From RHKX01 sp035759925 (GTDB lineage Bacteria; Actinomycetota; Thermoleophilia; Solirubrobacterales; 70-9), in NCBI GenBank assembly GCA_035759925.1, contig DASTTY010000017.1, positions 1 to 15,223 of the forward strand: a stretch of 15,223 bases of DNA, given 5' to 3'. The translations under genes were made by a program, and so were the position numbers. The first letter of the stretch is position 1. Each line of letters begins with the position of its first letter. The notes beneath the pieces were generated by a model. That model did no database searches and was not told the DNA's origin. It was given only the letters and a program-made list of their open reading frames with translations. Positions 7,211-13,737 of this stretch are shown here, piece after piece.

Positions 7211-8326
7211 GTGGGCCCGGCGCTCGCCCGCAGGCCCCTGCTGCTCCTGCAGGGCGTCACCGCGAACCGCCGGCGCCCCGACCTCGACGCGCTCGCCGCC
7301 GAGACGCGTCCGGAGCGATTCGTCTGGCGGATCCTCCCCCACGCGGCCCGGAGCTTCGCGGCGAGCATCGTCGTGCTGCCGCGCGAGCAGGCCCGCGCCG
7401 CCGCAGTCGCCTACCTCTACTGCCGGATGCTCGACACCTACGAGGATCTCCATCCGGACGCGGCCGCGCGACCGGACGAGCTGCGCCGCTTCGCGGCCCG
7501 GTTCGGCGCCGGCCTCCCGGCCCCATCGCCGATCGACGATGCGCTCGCGCGGGACGATCGCGACCGCCTCAACCTGCTGCTCGTCGATCGCTGCAGCCAC
7601 GTCGATGCCGTCTTCGCCACGCTCGACACGCGGGTGCAGGAGCAGATCGGCGCGCTCGCCCGCTCGATGGCCGACGGCATGGTCTGGTCGAGCGAGACGT
7701 TCGCCCGCCAGGGGGGCGTCCTCGCCGACGAGGAGCAGCTCACCCGCTACTGCCGGAACGTGATCGGCTTCCCGGCCGTCTTCGTGATCGACCTGATCAG
7801 CGGCGGCGACTGCCCGCCGGCAGCGCGCGAGGACGCGTTCGAGGTGAGCGAGCTGATCCAGCTCGCCAACGTCACGCGCGACATCGAAACCGACCTCGCC
7901 CGTGGGATCGCCTATCACCCGGCGCTGAAGCCGTATCTGAGGTCCGCGGATGACGACGGGACGACCCGGGCCGTCGTCCGCGAGGTTCGCGAGGAGTACC
8001 TGCGGCTCGCCCTCGGCCGGGCCGGCGCCTACCGGCGCCTCTTCGATCGGCTCGACCTCGGCGGCACCGCCGCGGTCCGGACCGCCGCGGTCCTGATGCT
8101 CCTCTTCACCGACCTCCACTACCGCGGCTGCGCGGCCCGCACGGGGCACCGGCCATGGCCGGGCCCGGGCGGGCGGTTCGGCGTCGTCGCCGGCTCGCTG
8201 CCTGCCCTGCTCTCGCCGCGCTGGGCGAAGCTGATCGTCGACCGCGTCGAGCGCGACTTCCTGCGGGCGGCCCGCGGCCTGCGACCGCTTCGGCCGGGGG
8301 CACCGGCAGCGCCCGCCGCCGCCTGA
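7211..8326 (+). CDS. squalene/phytoene synthase-family protein
   Basis: The product, 371 residues from GTG 7211, has both aspartate-rich motifs of head-to-head prenyl synthases. The first is YCRMLDTYEDL with Asp75 and Asp79; the second is LANVTRDIETDLARG with Asp224 and Asp228. It also has SFAASIVVLPRE (48-59), close to the SRSF start of the family. These enzymes use Mg2+ to join two prenyl diphosphates into squalene, presqualene or phytoene. Which product is made cannot be read here, and no hopanoid or carotenoid genes are adjacent. The start follows the upstream stop by 2 nt with only a weak ribosome-binding site, so translation is probably coupled. The frame is open further upstream, but that overlaps the hydrolase gene and lacks family similarity. 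The C-terminal about 60 residues are Arg/Pro-rich. Confidence 0.88.
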   Translation: MGPALARRPLLLLQGVTANRRRPDLDALAAETRPERFVWRILPHAARSFAASIVVLPREQARAAAVAYLYCRMLDTYEDLHPDAAARPDELRRFAARFGAGLPAPSPIDDALARDDRDRLNLLLVDRCSHVDAVFATLDTRVQEQIGALARSMADGMVWSSETFARQGGVLADEEQLTRYCRNVIGFPAVFVIDLISGGDCPPAAREDAFEVSELIQLANVTRDIETDLARGIAYHPALKPYLRSADDDGTTRAVVREVREEYLRLALGRAGAYRRLFDRLDLGGTAAVRTAAVLMLLFTDLHYRGCAARTGHRPWPGPGGRFGVVAGSLPALLSPRWAKLIVDRVERDFLRAARGLRPLRPGAPAAPAAA

Positions 8327-8357
8327 CGACAGGGCGCCACCGGTCGCCGATCAGGCG
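8320..8357. terminator. inverted repeat spanning both convergent stops
   Basis: CGCCTGA (8320-8326) and TCAGGCG (8351-8357) are perfectly complementary, and each ends in a TGA stop. A smaller GGCG/CGCC pair (8333-8336, 8345-8348) lies inside. It could be a folded bidirectional terminator; no T-tract is seen. Confidence 0.35.
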
Positions 8358-8917
8358 TGCTGGCCGGCGTGGACTCCCTCGCTCAGCTCCTCGACCGCCT
8401 TCGCGTTGAAGGCCGGCAGATCGTCGGGCTTGCGGCTCGTGACGAGTCCCTCGTCGACGACGACCTCCTCGTCGACCCAGTCGGCGCCCGCGTTGCGGAG
8501 GTCGGTCTGCAGGCTCGGCCATGAGGTCATGGTCCGCCCGTCTACGACGCCCGCCTCGATCAGCGTCCAGGGAGCGTGGCAGATCGCCGCGACCGGCTTG
8601 CCGGCGTCGAAGAAGGAGCGAACGAATCCGACCGCGTCCTCGTGGGTCCGCAGGTTGTCGGGGTTCGCGACCCCGCCCGGCAGGACGAGGCCGTCGTAGT
8701 CGCCGGCGTCGACGTTGCCGACCACCGCATCGACCGGAAACGTGTCGCCCTTGTCGAGGTGGTTGAAGGCCTGGATCTCGCCCTCGTCCGGGGCGAGGAG
8801 GACGGCCTCCGCGCCGGCTTCCCGGACCGCCTTCAGCGGCTCGGTCAGCTCGACCTGCTCGACGCCTTCATTGGCGACGAGGAATGCGATCTTCTTACCC
8901 TGCAACTGGTCGGACAT
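8351..8917 (-). CDS. DJ-1/PfpI-family protein
   Basis: The 188-residue product is close to the PfpI/YhbO/YraA branch. It has the nucleophile elbow AAICHAPW with Cys113 and His114, the glutamate that supports the cysteine in GVEQVELTEP (Glu20), and the LVLPGG strand (77-82). Family members have been reported as stress-protective enzymes acting on methylglyoxal or glycation adducts, and older work calls them proteases; the activity here cannot be decided. It is cytoplasmic, with no signal peptide. The ATG at 8917 has a good ribosome-binding site, GAAAGGAA at 8922-8929. The gene stands alone, convergent with the prenyl synthase gene and divergent from the esterase gene, with a 101-nt promoter region between the latter two. 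Confidence 0.93.
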   Translation of the reverse strand: MSDQLQGKKIAFLVANEGVEQVELTEPLKAVREAGAEAVLLAPDEGEIQAFNHLDKGDTFPVDAVVGNVDAGDYDGLVLPGGVANPDNLRTHEDAVGFVRSFFDAGKPVAAICHAPWTLIEAGVVDGRTMTSWPSLQTDLRNAGADWVDEEVVVDEGLVTSRKPDDLPAFNAKAVEELSEGVHAGQHA

Positions 8918-9005
8918 CCCGTTCCTTTCGTCGGTTTCTGGGTCCCTTCAGAGGTACCCGTGAGGGTCGACGTCAATCGCGGAAACGCCGTCTCGGGCGG
9001 GCCTC

Positions 9006-9011
9006 TATCGT
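9006..9011 (+). promoter_or_regulatory. candidate -10 box TATCGT for the esterase gene
   Basis: TATCGT ends 7 nt before the GTG at 9019, and no Shine-Dalgarno is present, which fits a leaderless transcript. A GGAAAC at 8981-8986 is the nearest -35-like element but sits 19 nt away. Confidence 0.35.
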
Positions 9012-9018
9012 CTCCGCG

Positions 9019-9657
9019 GTGAGCCTCGATTTCGACGAGCGGCCGGCGGTCGGAGACCCCGAGGGGCTGCTCCTGCTCCACCACGGCCGCGGCGCCGACG
9101 AGCACGATCTGATCGGGCTCGCCGAGGTGCTCGACCCGGAGCGCCGCCTCCACGTCGTCACCCCGGGCGGGCCGCTCCGCCTGCCCGGATGGCCGGGCCG
9201 CCACTGGTACACGGTCCCGCGGGTCGGTTATCCGGACCCGGAGACCTTCGCAGCGTCGCGGCGGGCGCTCGCCGACTTTCACGACCGGACCCGGGAGCGA
9301 ATCGGGATCGGGCCGGAGCGGACGGTCCTCGGCGGATTCTCGATGGGCACGGTGATGAGCTACACGCTCGGCCTCGACGCGACCCGCCCGGCGCCGGCGG
9401 GGATCCTCGCCTTCAGCGGCTTCATCCCGACGGTCGAGGGCTGGGAGCCGTCGCTGGCCGACCGCAGTGAACTGCCCGTGTTCATCGCCCACGGCCGCAA
9501 CGACAACGTGATCGGCGTCGGGTTCGCCGAGTCCGCACGCGACCTCCTCAGCGGCGCCGGCCTGCCCGTCGACTTCCACGAGGGCGCCGGCGGCCACCAG
9601 ATCGACCCTGCGCACATCGCCCCCGCCCGGGACTGGCTGACCGCCCGGCTCGGCTGA
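9019..9657 (+). CDS. phospholipase/carboxylesterase-family alpha/beta hydrolase
   Basis: The 212-residue cytoplasmic product has the full serine hydrolase triad: Ser108 in GGFSMG, Asp162 in HGRNDNVI and His193 in GAGGHQI. The oxyanion segment is LLLLHHGRG (17-25). Size and motif order match the YpfH/carboxylesterase branch (Abhydrolase_2-like), which hydrolyses small esters or lysophospholipids. The start GTG 9019 is chosen because the family fold begins right after it and the upstream frame has no family residues. It has no ribosome-binding site but has a TATCGT box 7 nt away. It converges on the macrodomain gene with only 2 nt between stops. The physiological substrate is unknown. Confidence 0.9.
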   Translation: MSLDFDERPAVGDPEGLLLLHHGRGADEHDLIGLAEVLDPERRLHVVTPGGPLRLPGWPGRHWYTVPRVGYPDPETFAASRRALADFHDRTRERIGIGPERTVLGGFSMGTVMSYTLGLDATRPAPAGILAFSGFIPTVEGWEPSLADRSELPVFIAHGRNDNVIGVGFAESARDLLSGAGLPVDFHEGAGGHQIDPAHIAPARDWLTARLG

Positions 9658-9666
9658 GCTCAGCCG
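9651..9666. terminator. perfect 16-bp palindrome containing both stops
   Basis: CGGCTGAG followed directly by CTCAGCCG is a perfect palindrome. The esterase TGA (9655-9657) and the macrodomain TGA (9660-9662 on the other strand) both lie inside. As RNA it would fold with a 4-nt AGCT loop and six pairs on either strand. It may end or slow both transcripts, or bind a dimeric protein. Confidence 0.4.
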
Positions 9667-10178
9667 GCGTCTTCGCTCACGGCCGTCAGCGCCGACTCGT
9701 AGACCTCGAGGTCGGCTGCTGCGAACAGGCAGATCCGGATCAGCTCCGGCGCCCTCGGCTCGCGCGAGCCGCGCAGGAGCGTCGAAACGGCGATCGTCGC
9801 GGCAGGCCCGATCGGGTAGCCGAAGATGCCGGTCGAGATCGAGGGGAAGGCGATCGACCGGGCGCCGAGGTCGATCGCCTTCGCCAGCGCCGCGGAGTAG
9901 GCGCCCGCGAGCAGCTCCGGCTCGCCGTCGTCGCCACCAGACCAGACCGGGCCGACCGCGTGGACGACCCAGCGTGCCGGCAGCTCCCCCGCTGTCGTCA
10001 CGCCCGCCCCGCCGACCGGGACGGGCGGATGCTCGGCCGACTCGCGGCGCAGGTCGGGCCCGGCGGCACGGGCGATCGCCGCGGCAACCCCACCGCCGTG
10101 GGCGAGGTCGGAGTTCGCGGCATTGACGATCACGTCGACGCCCTGGGTCGTGATGTCGCCCTCGACGAGCTCGATCAT
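9660..10178 (-). CDS. macrodomain protein (ADP-ribose binding/hydrolase)
   Basis: The 172-residue product is a single macrodomain. It has GDIT (7-10), VNAANSDLAHGGGVAAAI (18-35) and the phosphate-binding loop SISTGIFGYP (113-122). Macrodomains bind ADP-ribose and may remove it from proteins or nucleic acids, or deacetylate O-acetyl-ADP-ribose. MacroD-type hydrolases carry an Asp after the GGGV; here it is Ala32, as in the Af1521-like group, so binding is certain by family while catalysis is open. No ADP-ribosyltransferase gene is adjacent, which argues against a toxin-antitoxin pair here. The ATG at 10178 has AGGA close upstream and a TAGGCT box 9 nt away. It is divergent from the USP-like gene and may share control with it. 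Confidence 0.92.
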   Translation of the reverse strand: MIELVEGDITTQGVDVIVNAANSDLAHGGGVAAAIARAAGPDLRRESAEHPPVPVGGAGVTTAGELPARWVVHAVGPVWSGGDDGEPELLAGAYSAALAKAIDLGARSIAFPSISTGIFGYPIGPAATIAVSTLLRGSREPRAPELIRICLFAAADLEVYESALTAVSEDAG

Positions 10179-10187
10179 CGTCCTGCG

Positions 10188-10193
10188 AGCCTA
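10188..10193 (-). promoter_or_regulatory. candidate -10 box TAGGCT for the macrodomain gene
   Basis: TAGGCT on the minus strand ends 9 nt before the ATG at 10178. No convincing -35 lies 16-18 nt upstream. It is part of a 69-nt divergent promoter region shared with the gene at 10248. Confidence 0.35.
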
Positions 10194-10233
10194 GATCAAC
10201 GGTCGAGCCCTGCCCCCGGGGGGTCGAGGGAGC

Positions 10234-10239
10234 TAACGT
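10234..10239 (+). promoter_or_regulatory. candidate -10 box TAACGT for the USP-like gene
   Basis: TAACGT ends 8 nt before the ATG at 10248 with no Shine-Dalgarno between, fitting a leaderless message. The identical hexamer is the -10 of the tetR gene at 13678-13683. A -35 is not evident. Confidence 0.4.
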
Positions 10240-10247
10240 AGATCCGT

Positions 10248-10919
10248 ATGGCTGATGTCCGTCCCCAGGATCACGCAGGTGGCGGCGAGTACGTCCTCGC
10301 AGCGTGGAAGCTGCCGGTGATCGTCGCCGCGATCGCGGTGCCGATGGTCGCCGGGTCCTACATCGGCGGGCCGGGCCTGGCGATGGCGATAGCAGCACTC
10401 GCTGCGAGCTCGATCGTGGTGGTGGCGATTCGGAGCAGCCCGAAGGCGCCGATCGTCCCACCGGCGGCCGCGGACGGTCGCGAGCACCTGCTCCTCGTCG
10501 CCGGCGATCCGCTCGAGAGTCCCGCTGCGATCGATCGCGTCATCGCGGCGACGGCCGCGGACGACGAAAGCGACGAGGCCGAGGTGCTCGTCCTCACCCC
10601 GAACCGCTCCCGTTTCGTCGATCGCTGGGCTTCCGACACCGACCGCAGCCACGAGGCCGCCCAGCAGAGCCTCGTCCTCACCCTCGCGTCGCTCGCGAAG
10701 GCCGGGATCGACGCAAAGGCGCGGGTCGGCGACGAGGACGTCGTCCAGGCGGTCGACGACGAGCTCCGCAGCTACCCCGCGACCCGCGTCGTCCTCGTCG
10801 ACCACCTCGGCAGCGGGGCGGTGGAGCCCGTGGCCGCCGAGCAACTCCGGGTGCGCCTGCAGGTCCCGTTCCTGCACGTCGTCGATCGATCGGGAGAGCA
10901 CCGCTCCGCGGTGCTCTGA
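10248..10919 (+). CDS. membrane-anchored protein with a universal-stress-protein-like domain
   Basis: The 223-residue product begins with two predicted membrane helices (about 22-38 and 42-61) after a short polar leader. A soluble domain follows (about 80-217). The domain alternates beta strands (HLLLVAG, AEVLVLTP, TRVVLVDH, PFLHVV) with helices, and contains AKAGIDAKARVGDEDVVQAV, which matches the helix-strand-turn of UspA-like folds. A classic ATP-binding G-2X-G-9X-G motif is not evident. The soluble domain probably faces the cytoplasm, tethering a sensing or scaffolding module to the membrane. Proteins of this kind appear common in Thermoleophilia, but I know no defined function. It is divergent from the macrodomain gene, so a joint stress response is plausible. 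Confidence 0.7.
   Translation: MADVRPQDHAGGGEYVLAAWKLPVIVAAIAVPMVAGSYIGGPGLAMAIAALAASSIVVVAIRSSPKAPIVPPAAADGREHLLLVAGDPLESPAAIDRVIAATAADDESDEAEVLVLTPNRSRFVDRWASDTDRSHEAAQQSLVLTLASLAKAGIDAKARVGDEDVVQAVDDELRSYPATRVVLVDHLGSGAVEPVAAEQLRVRLQVPFLHVVDRSGEHRSAVL
10895..10917 (+). terminator. strong 10-bp hairpin at the 3' end of the USP-like gene
   Basis: AGAGCACCGC (10895-10904) and GCGGTGCTCT (10908-10917) pair perfectly around a 3-nt loop, the last base being the T of the stop codon. The stem encodes the last residues (HRSAVL) and is very stable. No T-tract follows, so it may be a terminator, a 3'-end stabiliser, or partly a product of codon choice. Confidence 0.5.
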
Positions 10920-10939
10920 GCGACCTCGGGGCCTCTCAG
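10916..10939. terminator. CTGAG/CTCAG dyad around the convergent stops
   Basis: CTGAG (10916-10920) and CTCAG (10935-10939) include both TGA stops across a 14-nt spacer. The same five-base arms occur at two other convergent junctions. On its own it is a weak structure, next to the stronger hairpin at 10895-10917. Confidence 0.25.
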
Positions 10940-11592
10940 CGTGGGCGCTCGAGGGCGATGTTGAAATCGCCGCTGCCGAGCTTGCCGTAGAGGGCGAGCC
11001 AGAGCGGCAGATACATCTCGGTGCCGCGAGCCGCTGCGATCCCACCGAGGTCGACGATCCGCTCCGCCGGCCAGCCGAAGCTTTCCAGCAGCTCTTCGAC
11101 CTCGCCCTTGGCGTCGCCGTCCTCGCCGCAGACGAACACGACGTGATCGCCGCCGACGCGGCCGGGCTCGACCATCACCGCGCTGTTGACCGTGTTCAGG
11201 GTCTTGACGACCCGCGCCTCCGGGAAGGCCGCCTGGATCCGCTCCCCGAGGCTGTCGTCGTTACAGATGGAGAGCGTCGGCGGCATCCCGGCGGAGAAGT
11301 CGAGCGGGTTGGCGACGTCGATCAGGACCTTGCCGGTCAGGTTGGCTTCGCCCGCGGCAGCGAGCGCATCGAGCGAGCTCCCTCCGGCCGTGCAGTTGAA
11401 GACGATCTCCCCGAAGCCGGCGGCGTCGCCGAAGCTGCCCTCGCCGGCGGTCTCCCCCGCCTCCTCAGACCACGTCACCGCAGCATCGTTGCCCGCCTCG
11501 CGCGAGCCCATCACGACCTCGTGGCCGAGCTCGATCAGCTTCGTGCCGATCGCCTGGCCGACCACCCCTGTTCCCAGCACCGCGATCTTCAT
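10936..11592 (-). CDS. NADPH-dependent F420 reductase-like / dinucleotide-binding oxidoreductase
   Basis: The 218-residue product opens with a Rossmann loop GTGVVG (7-12) immediately at the start, followed by HEVVMGSRE (29-37), the segment where a Ser-Arg pair would favour NADP(H). LIDVANPLDF (about 90-99) and VVKTLNTVNSAVM (about 128-140) are typical of the F420-dependent NADP reductase-like group (PF03807). Related enzymes pass hydride between F420H2 and NADP+, but many bacterial members are uncharacterised, so cofactor use is inferred. The ATG at 11592 has a GAGG 7 nt upstream. A TACGCT box about 34 nt upstream could be its -10. The gene stands alone, converging with the USP-like gene. F420 is widespread in actinobacteria, which fits the proposed host. 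Confidence 0.85.
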   Translation of the reverse strand: MKIAVLGTGVVGQAIGTKLIELGHEVVMGSREAGNDAAVTWSEEAGETAGEGSFGDAAGFGEIVFNCTAGGSSLDALAAAGEANLTGKVLIDVANPLDFSAGMPPTLSICNDDSLGERIQAAFPEARVVKTLNTVNSAVMVEPGRVGGDHVVFVCGEDGDAKGEVEELLESFGWPAERIVDLGGIAAARGTEMYLPLWLALYGKLGSGDFNIALERPR

Positions 11593-11739
11593 CGTTCATC
11601 CTCGCTTTCGGTGACCGTCGCTCGACAGCGTACGCCGGGGGTGTTGCCGGCCTGCAGACCGCGGCGCCGGGGGCGATCCCGTCCCGGATACGGGATGAAA
11701 CCGGCCCTAGCGCAAAGGACGCCGAGCCTCCGAGCAGCC
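11593..11739. other. 147-nt intergenic region with a 7-bp hairpin
   Basis: Both flanking genes run on the minus strand. ATCCCGT (11676-11682) and ACGGGAT (11690-11696) form a perfect stem with a 7-nt loop, 44 nt after the glycosyltransferase stop, and could end that transcript; there is no U-tract. Nearer to 11592 a minus-strand TACGCT may be the -10 of the F420 reductase-like gene. No ORF of interest is present. Confidence 0.4.
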
Positions 11740-13023
11740 TCAGCCCGTTTCGACGGGCCGGCGTGGCGCTGCGCCGGCGACCGCCTCGATCTCCACGACG
11801 GCGAGATCGCGTTCGCGGTCGGCGGCGATCGCCGCCGCCATCCGCTCGGCCGCGGCGCGATAGCCGGGCTCGCTGAGCACCGACCCGAGCGAGCGTGCGA
11901 TCGCGCCGGTCCCGGCGCCGGGGCGGAGCCGCAACCCGGCGCCGCTCGCGGCCACGCGCGCGGCCGTATCGGGCTGATCGCGGCCGACCGGCATGCAGAG
12001 CAGCGGGACCCCATGCGCGAGCGCCTTGATCACGGTGCCGTGGCCGGCATGGGTGACGACGGCGGCGGCGTGCGGCAGGACGGCGGAGTGCGGCGCCGAG
12101 GCGACGATCGTCACGTTGTCGGGCGCCGCGACGGCGTCGGCGGCAAAGCTCGGGCCGGTCGTGACCAGGCCGCGGACATCCATTCGGCCGAGTGCGCCGA
12201 CGACGCGCCGGATCATCGGGTCCTGGCCCTGGGTGGTCGTGCTCAGCGAGACGAGGACGAGCGGCCCGCTGCCCGCGGGCTCGCCCCACTCCCCCGCCCA
12301 GTCGGGGTCATCGAGGCGCGGCCCGCAGTAGCGGACGTTGGCGGGCGCCCTGAGACCGCCGCCGAGCTCGAAGGCCGCCGAGGTCAGCACGAGGACCCGA
12401 TCGGGGCGGTCGAGCAGTTCGAAGATCGTCGTCACCGGCGGTTGCCCGTAGTCGGCGAGGAGCCGGTTCATCTCGACGAGGCGCTTGTCCCAGAGCCGGC
12501 TCCCCAGCGCGGCCGCGAGCCGATCGCGAACCTGCCCGAGCCGGTCGTCGCGGGGGCTGAGGCCGAGCCCGAAGGGGGGAACTCCGGGAACCCGGCCCGG
12601 GTAGATGTTCGGGACGACGGAGATGTTCGCGACGCCGGCGTGGACCGCGGCGACCTGCGAGCCGAGCAGCAGGTTCTCGGAGAGGACGGCGTCGACCGGC
12701 TCGCGGCGGATCTCTGCCAGCGTGTCGCGGGCGAAGGCCGGCGCCGCGCCGACGAGCAAGCGGTCGCGGATCCTGGCGCTGGCGCCGAGCGGCGTCCGCG
12801 CCTCGAAGTCACGGATGAACTCGGTGCTCGGATCCGAGGAGGCACGCTGCGGGGCGGTCGTCCACGGGACGTGCCGGGCGCCGGAGCCGGCGACAGCCCC
12901 GCGCAGGCTCGGATCAGCGAGCACGCGGACGTCGTGACCGCGCTCGACGAGCGCGCCGGCGACGCTGAGGACCGGCGGCGAGTTGCCGCCGCCGTCCCAG
13001 AGCGTGAACAACAGCCGGCTCAT
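11740..13023 (-). CDS. MGT/GT1-type glycosyltransferase
   Basis: The 427-residue product has the GT-B two-domain layout. The N-terminal acceptor domain starts MSRLLFTLWDGGGNSPP. The C-terminal donor domain carries the sugar-nucleotide signature THAGHGTVIKALAHGVPLL (324-342), ending in GRDQ (347-350). Similar enzymes (macrolide and rhamnosyl/glucosyl transferases such as OleD) add sugar to small hydrophobic molecules. OleD-like enzymes have a catalytic His in a GHVNP motif after strand 1; here the aligned position is Asn14 (GGNSPP), so it belongs to a variant subgroup or uses a different base. It overlaps the upstream tetR stop in ATGA (13020-13023), so the two are translated together. The natural acceptor is likely a compound sensed by that regulator; export or detoxification is inferred. 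Confidence 0.88.
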   Translation of the reverse strand: MSRLLFTLWDGGGNSPPVLSVAGALVERGHDVRVLADPSLRGAVAGSGARHVPWTTAPQRASSDPSTEFIRDFEARTPLGASARIRDRLLVGAAPAFARDTLAEIRREPVDAVLSENLLLGSQVAAVHAGVANISVVPNIYPGRVPGVPPFGLGLSPRDDRLGQVRDRLAAALGSRLWDKRLVEMNRLLADYGQPPVTTIFELLDRPDRVLVLTSAAFELGGGLRAPANVRYCGPRLDDPDWAGEWGEPAGSGPLVLVSLSTTTQGQDPMIRRVVGALGRMDVRGLVTTGPSFAADAVAAPDNVTIVASAPHSAVLPHAAAVVTHAGHGTVIKALAHGVPLLCMPVGRDQPDTAARVAASGAGLRLRPGAGTGAIARSLGSVLSEPGYRAAAERMAAAIAADRERDLAVVEIEAVAGAAPRRPVETG

Positions 13024-13670
13024 CCGGCCGCCGCCTCGCTCGCCTCGCGAGCCTCACGTCCGCGTGGTCTGGCGCCGGCATCGAAGCGGTCGGTCAGGGC
13101 GACGACCGACTCGCGCATCGCCGCCTCTGCGTCGTCGCGGCTGAGGCCCTGCTCGCGGCGAAGGATCTTCCAGGTGAGGACGTCGGTCGCCGCGATCAGC
13201 ATCACGGTCCGTCGCTCGCGCTCGGCGGCCGACTCCGCGGTCAGCCACGCGGCGAAGACCCGCTCGACCCAGCCGCGATGCACCGCCCGCCCGCCCGCGA
13301 GCAGCGGCGCCAGCTCCTCGACGCGGCCCTCGAGCGCGATCATCCGGACGATCCCGTCGCCGATCCGCTCGTACTCGTCGACGATCATCGCCACGCCGCC
13401 GGCGACGTCACCGGCGGCGACCTCATCGCGACGCCGATCGACCCCGGTGCCGACGCTCTCGGCCACCGCCGCCAGCAGCCCGCCCTTCGAGCCGAAGTGG
13501 TTGACGACCGTCTGCAAGGCGACGCCGGCCTCGCCGGCGACCTCGCGGAGGCTGACGTCGTCGTACCAGCGCTCCAGGTAGAGGCGCTCGGCGGCCCCGG
13601 TTATCCGCTGCCGGGTCCGGTCCTGGGTGACCGCCCGCTTCCCGAGCCGGTATCCCGTCGCACCGTTCAT
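13020..13670 (-). CDS. TetR-family transcriptional regulator
   Basis: The 216-residue product has a typical TetR N-terminus. Helix 1 is in TRQRITGAAERLYLERW (19-35), and the helix-turn-helix is VSLREVAGEAGVALQTVVNHF (39-59), followed by GSKGGLLAAV. The all-helical C-terminal part (about 75-200) is the ligand and dimer domain and shows no motif that reveals the ligand. The start is ATG 13670, which has no Shine-Dalgarno but lies 7 nt after a TAACGT -10 box, so the mRNA is probably leaderless. A dyad covers the start and the -10, implying autorepression of the tetR-glycosyltransferase operon. The C-terminal tail is Arg/Glu/Ala-rich. Confidence 0.93.
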   Translation of the reverse strand: MNGATGYRLGKRAVTQDRTRQRITGAAERLYLERWYDDVSLREVAGEAGVALQTVVNHFGSKGGLLAAVAESVGTGVDRRRDEVAAGDVAGGVAMIVDEYERIGDGIVRMIALEGRVEELAPLLAGGRAVHRGWVERVFAAWLTAESAAERERRTVMLIAATDVLTWKILRREQGLSRDDAEAAMRESVVALTDRFDAGARPRGREAREASEAAAG

Positions 13671-13686
13671 TGGTACGACGTTACAA
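13670..13686. promoter_or_regulatory. candidate TetR operator on the tetR start
   Basis: The 17-bp sequence TTGGTACGACGTTACAA is an odd-centred dyad: TTG and ACG in the left half mirror CGT and CAA in the right half around base 13678, matching six of eight pairs. It covers the -10 box and the first base of the ATG, the classic place for autorepression. TetR proteins usually bind 15-19-bp dyads of this form. Confidence 0.6.
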
Positions 13687-13706
13687 CAAAATCTCCAGCA
13701 TGTCGA
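13678..13706 (-). promoter_or_regulatory. promoter of the tetR-glycosyltransferase operon
   Basis: Read on the minus strand, TCGACA (13701-13706; 5 of 6 match to TTGACA) is followed by a 17-nt spacer and TAACGT (13678-13683). The -10 ends 7 nt before the ATG, so transcription would begin at or next to the start codon. This is the best-formed promoter in the window. Confidence 0.7.
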
Positions 13707-13737
13707 GCCGGACCCCGGCCGCCCGGCCAGTCGGCGA

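Noticed and set aside
8918..9005. Possible DJ-1 gene promoter with TTGACG (minus strand, 8971-8976) and a GGGTAC element resembling a SigB site
   Set aside because: The candidate -10 elements sit at wrong spacings (14 nt for TACCTC; 23 nt from a GTTT to GGGTAC), so no promoter class could be supported.
9660..10178. Macrodomain as part of a DarTG-like toxin-antitoxin system
   Set aside because: Neither neighbour is an ADP-ribosyltransferase; they are an esterase and a membrane USP-like protein.
2261..11696. The GATCCCG...CGGG hairpins at 2261-2274 and 11676-11696 as copies of a dispersed repeat
   Set aside because: They share only about six bases per arm, with different loops and flanks. Two short GC-rich hairpins do not make a repeat family.
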